Shown: in pieces, positions 1-4,341 of the stretch
How the letters are laid out: every line of letters starts with the position of its first letter
Numbering within the stretch: the first letter of the stretch is position 1
Source: UBA3940 sp964506005
Lineage (GTDB): Bacteria > Chloroflexota > Anaerolineae > Aggregatilineales > UBA3940
DNA: 5,195 bases
Assembly (NCBI GenBank): GCA_964506005.1
Contig: CAZDLX010000225.1
Coordinates: 1-5,195 of the forward strand
Direction: 5' to 3'
The notes under the pieces: model-generated
Database searches by the model: none
What the model was told of the DNA's origin: nothing
Seen by the model: only the letters and a program-made list of their open reading frames with translations
Translations under genes and position numbers: made by a program

Positions 1-139
1 GAAGACGCTTATCCTTTGATGCAGCCGTATACATCTCTTTGTGTGCATACTCAAGAAGAACAAACGGGTAAGTTGAACCCATCAAGTGGTATTCGAGGTG
101 AAGCTGCGAAGTGAGAAAGTAGTTCGGGTACCCGGCCAA
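1..139 (-). CDS. Possible 5' end of a hypothetical protein gene, cut by the left edge
   Basis: Reading leftward, a frame stays open from a TTG at 139 to the window edge, giving 46 codons that begin LAGYPNYFLTSQLHLEY and contain a later ATG at 82 (MGSTYPFVLLEYAHKEM). The composition is protein-like, with many aromatic and aliphatic residues, and about half of third codon positions are G or C. I do not recognise a family. No good Shine-Dalgarno precedes either start, and an in-frame TGA lies just upstream of the TTG. The stretch is about 45% GC, far below the neighbouring genes, so it may be acquired or decaying DNA. An alternative is a rightward gene tail: frame 1 on the + strand is open from base 1 to a TGA at 112-114 (37 codons), but its third positions are only about 35% GC. 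A non-coding edge is also possible. Confidence 0.3.
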   Translation of the reverse strand, partial: MAGYPNYFLTSQLHLEYHLMGSTYPFVLLEYAHKEMYTAASKDKRL

Positions 140-154
140 GGGTCATTCATTCAC

Positions 155-184
155 ATTGTAGGATACTTCACAAGTGTGAATCAA
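155..184 (-). promoter_or_regulatory. Candidate promoter with a palindrome in its spacer
   Basis: On the minus strand TTGATT (184-179) and TACAAT (160-155) are separated by 18 nt, an acceptable sigma-70-like pair pointing at the leftward frame that opens at 139. Within the spacer and the edge of the -35 box, positions 167-180 read TTCACA-AG-TGTGAA, a 6-bp inverted repeat around a 2-nt centre, placed where a dimeric repressor could block polymerase. A further TTCACA half-site sits at 150-155. AT-rich DNA produces such matches by chance, so this stays a candidate. Confidence 0.3.
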
Positions 185-272
185 GTCTAGCCTCTAGGTC
201 TTTGGGGCTATTGTGCAGGTTTGATGAGCGCCCCAACGACACAGGCGGCCATCGGAGCGTCGGGGGCGAGGT

Positions 273-1241
273 TTACCGCCCCAGCCAGCCGAGCGCCATC
301 TCGGCGCGGTGACGGTGCGTGTCGCGCCGCGCGATGAGGTCCTGCGCCAGCGCGAAGTCGGCCAGCTCCCCCGCCTGCTGGCGCTGTACCAGCCACTCGG
401 AGATCGCCCACTGCTGCAGCGGCACGACGACGTTGTACAGCGGCGGCCCCTCGAACTGCCAGCCCGTCCCGGCGAGGTACGCCGAGAGGAAGCGGTCGGC
501 GGCTTCCGCCGCGCCGAAGTCCACGAGCTGCATGTAGGCGTTCGCCACGTCCCAGCGCGGGTCGCCCAGCGCGGCATACTCCCAGTCCACCAGCCCGGCG
601 ATCTCGCCGCCCACGAGCCGGGCGTTCAACAGGTGGAAGTCGCCGTGGACCAGCACCGGCCCGACCTCCGGCATGTCGTAGGCCAGCTCCATCGCCTGCT
701 CGACGGCCCCGGCCAGCTCAGCCTGCCCGATCAGCGCGGCGACGGCGGCGAGGTTCGCCAGGGCGCCGGGCAGCGAGACGCGCGGCACCACGCGCTGCAC
801 GTCGAGTGGCGGCTCCAGTTGGTGCAGCCAGGCCAGCAGCGCGGCGAAGCTCTCGATGTACGGCTGCACCGCCTCGCCAAGAGGCCGCCCGCCGACCGCC
901 AACGCCTCGCCCGGCAGCCACTCGAACAGCACGGCGTCACCGTCCGGCCCGAACTCCCGCAGGTACACCTCCGGCACCGGGAAGCCCTGCTCGCGCAGCC
1001 AGCGGCAGATGGACGCCTCGCGCTGGGCCTTGCCGTGGTCGTCGGGCCGCCACCAGCTCAGCGTGCTGACATAGCGACGCAGCACCAGCCGCCGCGTCAC
1101 GGCGTACCCGGCGCAGGTCGCCTCCATCTCGAAGCCCGTCATCTCGTGCTGGCGGCTGGAGATGGCGGTCACACCGTCGATGGCGACGTTCTCGCAGTCG
1201 GGGAAGGCGCGCCTGCACAGCGCGATGAGGTCGGCGGTCAT
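273..1241 (-). CDS. Aminoglycoside phosphotransferase/choline kinase-like family protein
   Basis: This 322-residue protein has the fold signature of the APH/choline-kinase superfamily, which moves the ATP gamma-phosphate to a hydroxyl of a small molecule. The N lobe spans roughly residues 1-105: LVLRRY at 52-57 is where the ATP-binding strand is expected, with Arg where many members have Lys, and a conserved-type Glu sits in the next helix (REASICRWL, 74-82). FEWLPGE at 106-112 looks like the hinge. The catalytic loop is HGDFHLLN (199-206; Asp201 the presumed base, Asn206 a metal ligand), and the DFG-equivalent is DWE (219-221), followed by GDPRWDVAN. The ATG at 1241 is preceded by GGAGGG (1254-1249) at 7 nt, which fixes the start. 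The gene begins 22 nt after the oxidoreductase stop on the same strand, so the two are probably co-transcribed. The superfamily covers antibiotic, choline, homoserine and macrolide kinases. The substrate cannot be assigned, and a resistance role should not be assumed. Confidence 0.9.
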   Translation of the reverse strand: MTADLIALCRRAFPDCENVAIDGVTAISSRQHEMTGFEMEATCAGYAVTRRLVLRRYVSTLSWWRPDDHGKAQREASICRWLREQGFPVPEVYLREFGPDGDAVLFEWLPGEALAVGGRPLGEAVQPYIESFAALLAWLHQLEPPLDVQRVVPRVSLPGALANLAAVAALIGQAELAGAVEQAMELAYDMPEVGPVLVHGDFHLLNARLVGGEIAGLVDWEYAALGDPRWDVANAYMQLVDFGAAEAADRFLSAYLAGTGWQFEGPPLYNVVVPLQQWAISEWLVQRQQAGELADFALAQDLIARRDTHRHRAEMALGWLGR

Positions 1242-1263
1242 GTTGGTGCCCTCCGGCTGGGTA

Positions 1264-2886
1264 TCACCGGGGCGGCACGCGGCTCATGGCGTACTCGGCC
1301 AGCGCGGTGATCGTCAGGCTCGGGTTGATGCCGGGGTTCGCCGGCATGATCGACCCGTCCACGACGTAGAGTCCGGGGTAATTATGCACCTGGAAGTCGT
1401 AGCCGACCACCCCTTCCGACGCGTCGCGGCCCACCGGCACCCCGCCGAGGATGTGCGCGGTCGTGGGGATGTTGAGCACGCTCTCGTGCAGCGAGCTCTG
1501 CGCGACGCCGTTCGTCCGCGCGGCGAAGGCCCGCGTCACGGCATGGCCGACGGGGATCTCCGCCTGGACGGGGTGCTCGGCGTCTGGCTCGGTGACGAGC
1601 CCGCGCCGCCCCAGCGTGAACAGGCTGCGCCCGGGCCGCAGCCGCATCAGCGTGTCCTCCGTCTGCATGATGAGCAGAATGGTCGTGCGCTCCGGCCAGC
1701 GGGAGAAGAACCGCGCGTGCAGGAAGTCGCGCGGGTGGCGCAGCGCCAGCCCGAGCACCCTGAGCAGCCTCCGCCCCAAACCGCTGTCCCCGGCGTCGAT
1801 CAGCGGCGCAGCGAGGTTGCGCATGAACGACGAGCCCGCCGGGAAGCGCACGGGCTCGACGGCGGTCACGTCGTCGGCGTGGAACAGCGAGGTGATCGCC
1901 GCGCCCTGCGAGTAGTCGATACCGGGCTCGCGCGCGGTGGAGCCGAGCAGCGCCTCGCTGTTGGTGCGGACGCGCTCGCCGAGGCAGGGGGAGAGTGCGG
2001 GCAGTGTGCCGCTCACGTCGCGGCAGTGGAACAGCAGCCGGAGCGTGCCGAGCACCCCGCCGGAGAGCACTACGTTTCGCGCCCGATTGGTCTGGCGGCG
2101 GCCCGGCAGCAGCGCCGTCGAGCGCCGCGTCACGACCTCGTAGCGCGCGCCGTCCGGCTCGCCCTCGGGCAGCGGGCGGATGTCCACCACCTCCGTCTCG
2201 GCGCGGATCTGCGCGCCCCACTTCTCCGCAAAGTACAGGTAGTTCTTGACGAGCGTGTTCTTGGCGTTCTCGCGGCAGCCGACCATGCAGCCGCCGCAGT
2301 GGGTGCAGGCCGCGCGGGGCGGCCCCTCGCCGCCGAAGTACGGGTCGGGCGCGGCTTCGCCCTCGCGGCCCGGCTCGCCGAAGTAGATGCCGACCTCCGC
2401 CGGGCGGAACGTAGCGGCGCGGCCCAGCTCCCCGGCGACCTCGCGCAGCGTCTCGTCGGCGGGCCACAGGCGGGGGTTCGTCATCACGCCGAGCATCCGG
2501 CGGGCGGTGGCGTAGTGGGGGCGCAGCACGGCGCGCCAGTCGAGGCCCTGCCGCCAGGCGGGCGCGTCGAAGGCAGCGTCGTCTGGCTCCATGAGCACAT
2601 TGGCGTAGACCAGGCTGCCGCCGCCAACCCCCGTGCCGTGCAGCACCAGCAGGCCGTTCAGCAGCGTGAGGTTCTGGATGCCGAAGCAGCGCAAGGCGGG
2701 CAGCCACAGGTAGCGGGGCAGGTCCCAGTTGGTGCGAGCGAAGTCCTCGTCGCGGAAGCGCTTGCCGCGCTCCAGCACGAGCACGCGGTAGCCCTTCTCG
2801 GCGAGGCGCATCGCGGAGACGCTGCCGCCGAAGCCGGAGCCGACGACGACGTAATCGTATACCTCAGCGAGCGGCGTGTGGCTCAA
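1264..2886 (-). CDS. GMC-family FAD-dependent oxidoreductase (cholesterol-oxidase type)
   Basis: This 540-residue flavoenzyme is of the glucose-methanol-choline family, which oxidises an alcohol with FAD. The N-terminal Rossmann motif YDYVVVGSGFGGS places the dinucleotide glycines at 16, 18 and 21, followed by VLVLERG. GTGVGGGSLVYANV (84-97) is the FAD-contacting GMC signature. Four cysteines at 194, 197, 200 and 204 (CTHCGGCMVGC), followed by AKNTLVKNYL, form the cysteine-rich motif common in the cholesterol-oxidase-like branch. The C-terminal active-site region has His478 in AHILGG, then VVDGSIMPANPG and NPSLTITALAEYAMS. The substrate could be a sterol or another lipophilic alcohol; only the family is secure. 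No signal peptide is visible, so it is probably cytoplasmic or peripheral. The frame continues upstream to a GTG at 2928 (554 aa), but that start has no Shine-Dalgarno. The TTG at 2886 has AGGAGG 9 nt upstream and begins close to the Rossmann strand, so I prefer it. It is the first gene of a pair with the phosphotransferase. Confidence 0.92.
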   Translation of the reverse strand: MSHTPLAEVYDYVVVGSGFGGSVSAMRLAEKGYRVLVLERGKRFRDEDFARTNWDLPRYLWLPALRCFGIQNLTLLNGLLVLHGTGVGGGSLVYANVLMEPDDAAFDAPAWRQGLDWRAVLRPHYATARRMLGVMTNPRLWPADETLREVAGELGRAATFRPAEVGIYFGEPGREGEAAPDPYFGGEGPPRAACTHCGGCMVGCRENAKNTLVKNYLYFAEKWGAQIRAETEVVDIRPLPEGEPDGARYEVVTRRSTALLPGRRQTNRARNVVLSGGVLGTLRLLFHCRDVSGTLPALSPCLGERVRTNSEALLGSTAREPGIDYSQGAAITSLFHADDVTAVEPVRFPAGSSFMRNLAAPLIDAGDSGLGRRLLRVLGLALRHPRDFLHARFFSRWPERTTILLIMQTEDTLMRLRPGRSLFTLGRRGLVTEPDAEHPVQAEIPVGHAVTRAFAARTNGVAQSSLHESVLNIPTTAHILGGVPVGRDASEGVVGYDFQVHNYPGLYVVDGSIMPANPGINPSLTITALAEYAMSRVPPR

Positions 2887-2895
2887 AGCGGCGGG

Positions 2896-2901
2896 CCTCC
2901 T
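2896..2901 (-). promoter_or_regulatory. Ribosome binding site deciding the TTG start of the GMC oxidoreductase
   Basis: On the minus strand a perfect AGGAGG (2901-2896) lies 9 nt before TTG at 2886. It falls inside the longer reading frame that would begin at GTG 2928, where it would encode Arg-Arg in a non-conserved 14-residue extension. This favours the TTG start. Confidence 0.7.
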
Positions 2902-2928
2902 GGCCGGAATCTGCGGGCTGTGCCCCAC

Positions 2929-2937
2929 ATGATAGCA
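2929..2937 (-). promoter_or_regulatory. Candidate extended -10 promoter of the oxidoreductase-phosphotransferase pair
   Basis: The minus strand reads TGC-TATCAT (2937-2929), matching the TGnTAnnnT extended -10 form. No convincing -35 box lies at normal distance; TTCGGA is close but at 15 nt. Transcription would begin near 2922, giving a leader of about 36 nt that carries the AGGAGG. That would place the GTG at 2928 upstream of the transcript start, in agreement with a TTG start. Confidence 0.4.
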
Positions 2938-2961
2938 GAAAGCGGCCAGTCCGAAAGGGAA

Positions 2962-3135
2962 TGAGTGTCCACAGATGGCACAGATTTTACAGAGAAGAAA
3001 AGGAAAAGCTGTCCACTAATGACACGAATGACACAAATATCAAAAGAACACGAAAGACCCATTCGTGTTATTCGTGACATTCGTGGATCACTTCTGTCTT
3101 TTCATCTGTGTCCATCTGTGACATCTGTGGACTCA
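2962..3135. repeat. Nested palindromic intergenic repeat (CACAGATG / CACGAATGA units)
   Basis: This 174-bp AT-richer block is a two-layer inverted repeat. The outer arms are 2962-2985 and 3114-3135: TCCACAGATG then CACAGAT on the left, and the complementary ATCTGTGACATCTGTGGA on the right, with one mismatch and a 2-nt indel. The inner arms are 3013-3038 and 3061-3086 and match at 22 of 26 positions, built from CACGAATGA-type units around a loop of about 22 nt. ATCTGTG occurs three times on the right side (3104, 3114, 3123) at 9-10 nt spacing. Purine-rich spacers (GAAGAAAAGG; partner CTTCTGTCTTTTC) lie between the layers. Both strands are open in some frames, but the translations only mirror the repeat. 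It sits between the oxidoreductase promoter and the tRNA terminator. I recall similar units as interspersed intergenic repeats in environmental bacterial genomes, but I cannot check this here. It encodes no transposase. Confidence 0.8.
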
Positions 3136-3146
3136 AGATCAGAATC

Positions 3147-3176
3147 AAAAATCCCGAACCGGTGATGGTTCGGGAT
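3147..3176 (-). terminator. Rho-independent terminator of the tRNA-Ala gene
   Basis: The minus strand forms a perfect 10-bp stem, ATCCCGAACC (3176-3167) with GGTTCGGGAT (3160-3151), around a 6-nt loop. A T-run (3151-3147) follows directly, its first T closing the stem. It begins 6 nt beyond the tRNA 3' end and is oriented to stop leftward transcription before the repeat block and the oxidoreductase promoter. Confidence 0.85.
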
Positions 3177-3181
3177 CGTAG

Positions 3182-3254
<73 letters not shown>

Positions 3255-3272
3255 GCGCTCGATTGCGTGGTC

Positions 3273-3301
3273 ATTCTAGCGATTTGGGGGTGGATTGTCA
3301 A
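3273..3301 (-). promoter_or_regulatory. Sigma-70-type promoter of tRNA-Ala
   Basis: The minus strand has TTGACA (3301-3296), a 17-nt spacer and TAGAAT (3278-3273): a consensus -35, the ideal spacing and a five-of-six -10. The expected start, near 3266, gives a short leader of about 12 nt before the mature tRNA 5' end at 3254. The CG-rich stretch after the -10 could act as a stringent-control discriminator, but that is inference. Confidence 0.85.
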
Positions 3302-3347
3302 GAATCGAGGGGCCGCCCGGCCTTAGAACGGCGATAGAAACGGTACC

Positions 3348-3369
3348 GGGGAACGGCGCGCAATTCGGG
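3348..3369 (+). repeat. 22-bp direct repeat, left copy
   Basis: A 22-bp sequence starting GGGGAACGGCGCG and ending CAATTCGGG recurs exactly at 3590-3611, and the match continues a few bases (GGCC against GCC) with a 1-nt difference. The shorter core GAACGGCG is also present at 3326-3333. The two copies bracket the hairpin cluster. Confidence 0.85.
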
Positions 3370-3390
3370 GCCGGATCCCACCCCTAATGC

Positions 3391-3595
3391 TTCCCCCTCA
3401 TCCCACGGCGATGCGCGACGCACAGCGTCGCCGCATCGCCGCACCCTTCTCCCACAAGGGGAGAAGGGAACAGTTGGGTTCGGGAATAGGGCTTCCCCTC
3501 GCCCCAGGCGGCGCCAGCCAGCCGCCGCGTGGGAGAGGGGTGGCTCGAACGCAAGCATCCGAAGGATGCCGCGTTCGAGACGGGGTGAGGGGGAA
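3391..3595. repeat. Hairpin-cluster element with terminal inverted repeats (MITE-like)
   Basis: The block is bounded by TTCCCCCTCATCCC (3391-3404) and its near-complement GGGGTGAGGGGGAA (3582-3595), 13 of 14 positions matching. Between them lie four stems. A: 3407-3440, GGCGATGCG-CGACG around CACAG, with one bulged C. B: 3444-3468, a perfect 10-bp stem CCCTTCTCCC with loop ACAAG. C: 3495-3540, CCCCTCGCCC against GGGAGAGGGG, enclosing GGCGGC/GCCGCC. D: 3544-3579, CTCGAACGC and GCATCC paired with GGATGC and GCGTTCGAG around GAA. No frame here encodes a credible protein; open frames on both strands give low-complexity translations such as FSPCGRR and SPLVGEG that I recognise as typical of intergenic CCCCTCTCCC repeats. 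It could be a non-autonomous mobile element or a REP-like repeat. Confidence 0.75.
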
Positions 3596-3611
3596 CGGCG
3601 CGCAATTCGGG
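3590..3611 (+). repeat. 22-bp direct repeat, right copy
   Basis: This is an exact copy of 3348-3369, overlapping the right terminal inverted repeat by 6 bp. It ends 9 bp before the TATAAT at 3621, so the repeat abuts the promoter region of the downstream membrane-protein gene. The 242-bp distance between the copies suggests either a large target duplication or a recombination footprint. Confidence 0.85.
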
Positions 3612-3620
3612 CCGCTGGCG

Positions 3621-3626
3621 TATAAT
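3621..3626 (+). promoter_or_regulatory. Candidate -10 box upstream of the membrane-protein gene
   Basis: A perfect TATAAT lies 54 bp upstream of the ATG at 3680, in otherwise GC-rich DNA. No -35 resembling TTGACA is found at 16-18 nt, where the sequence is GCGCGC within the 22-bp repeat. If active, it may need an activator, or it may serve only as a weak promoter. Confidence 0.4.
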
Positions 3627-3679
3627 TACAGGGATAGTGGTGAGGCTGTGCGGCCGTCAATCGCAGAGGGAGAGCACTC

Positions 3680-4249
3680 ATGGCCCGTCGTCTCGTCATC
3701 CCGTTAGGCGCTTCCTGGCGGCAGAAGCCCGCGTCGATGCTGCTGGTGTTCCTGGTGCTCGTCGCGCTGCTGGCCGTGTCCGTCTTCCTGTTCGTGACAG
3801 ACTACATCACCAGCGTGTACGGCTACCACCAGCTCGGCACCGAGCGCGTCTCCGAGGCGGAGGCGTGGTTCGTGGGCGCGCTGCCGCAGCTCGTGCAGGT
3901 GGCGTTCGGCTTCATGGCGCTGGAGCGCCGGAGCTGGCTGTTTGCGGGGCTGGCCGGCGCCGCCTTCCTGACCGACATCGGCACCGACATGGTCTTCCGC
4001 GTGGGCGATGCGACGGCGTTCGGGGTCTACGTTACCGCGCTGCTGCAGAGCATCATCCTGTTCACGCTCGGCAGCGAGTTCCTGCTCGTCGCCTCGCTGG
4101 AGAACATCATCGAGTACCTGCCCGACGTGCTGGAGGCGATGGCCATCGCCGCAAACCGGCTGGTGAGCAGCTTCACCCGCGTGGCGGACACCTTCCAGGA
4201 GGAGGAAGACGACATCCAGCCCGCCCGACGCAAAGGCAGGGGGCCGTAG
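3680..4249 (+). CDS. Uncharacterised four-helix membrane protein
   Basis: This 189-residue protein matches no family I recognise. The N-terminus is basic (MARRLVIPLGASWRQK) and is followed by about four hydrophobic segments: 18-40 (MLLVFLVLVALLAVSVFLF), 64-81, 85-106 and 114-140. Charged residues sit within or beside the later helices: Glu82 with Arg83-84 between helices 2 and 3, Asp99 and Asp103 in TDIGTD, and Glu133. From about 141 to 170 the chain looks helical and amphipathic, then ends in an acidic EEEDD cluster and a basic RRKGR tail, probably cytoplasmic. The start has AGGGAG (3667-3672) 7 nt upstream of the ATG. Codon use is GC-rich like the flanking genes, so it appears native. It lies 92 bp before comM on the same strand with no terminator visible between them, but comM has its own promoter candidate. 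No function is proposed. Confidence 0.82.
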   Translation: MARRLVIPLGASWRQKPASMLLVFLVLVALLAVSVFLFVTDYITSVYGYHQLGTERVSEAEAWFVGALPQLVQVAFGFMALERRSWLFAGLAGAAFLTDIGTDMVFRVGDATAFGVYVTALLQSIILFTLGSEFLLVASLENIIEYLPDVLEAMAIAANRLVSSFTRVADTFQEEEDDIQPARRKGRGP

Positions 4250-4264
4250 GGAGTCCCGCCCCGC

Positions 4265-4293
4265 TTGCCCGTGCCTCCGCTCCATGCTAGGAT
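4265..4293 (+). promoter_or_regulatory. Candidate promoter of comM
   Basis: TTGCCC (4265-4270) and TAGGAT (4288-4293) are separated by 17 nt, and TGC directly precedes the -10, giving an extended -10 form. The start would fall near 4300, leaving about 40 nt of leader with a GGAGG. It would allow comM to be expressed separately from the membrane-protein gene upstream. Confidence 0.45.
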
Positions 4294-4328
4294 GTGCCCA
4301 CCTCACATATCCCCTGCATCACCACCAC

Positions 4329-4333
4329 GGAGG
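4329..4333 (+). promoter_or_regulatory. Ribosome binding site fixing the GTG start of comM
   Basis: GGAGG lies 8 nt before GTG at 4342. The next in-frame ATG (codon 28) falls inside the conserved N-terminal domain, so the GTG is the natural start. Confidence 0.85.
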
Positions 4334-4341
4334 TCATCGCC

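Noticed and set aside
187..197. CTAG-CCT-CTAG palindrome
   Set aside because: Only 4-bp arms; too short to support an operator or attachment site.
208..1241. Phosphotransferase considered as an aminoglycoside-resistance gene
   Set aside because: Only the superfamily catalytic motifs are visible, and many members act on metabolites. No resistance-cassette context, transposon or integron site is present.
309..1310. 333-codon open frame on the + strand opposite the phosphotransferase
   Set aside because: It mirrors the phosphotransferase codons, has no recognisable domain and overlaps the start of the oxidoreductase 3' end; the minus frame has the HGDFHLLN and DWE motifs.
1162..2964. 600-codon open frame on the + strand opposite the GMC oxidoreductase
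   Set aside because: The minus-strand frame carries clear FAD, cysteine and active-site motifs. The + frame is low-complexity (Ala, Arg, Gln, His, Val rich) and lacks any motif, as expected from an antisense frame in high-GC coding DNA.
2965..3165. 66-codon + strand and 65-codon minus strand frames across 2883-3165
   Set aside because: Both are translations of the nested palindromic repeat (for example TDGTDFTEKK and VIRDIRG). Such peptides are a known kind of spurious annotation from intergenic repeats.
3407..3468. Hairpins A and B considered as a CRISPR array or terminators
   Set aside because: The stems differ in sequence and do not repeat with spacers, so there is no CRISPR array. No T-run follows stem A or B, so there is no support for rho-independent termination.
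3298..3707. Frames of 73-133 codons on both strands across the hairpin cluster
   Set aside because: They encode only repeat-derived peptides such as SPLVGEG and FSPCGRR. None has a credible start context, and the hairpins explain the sequence.
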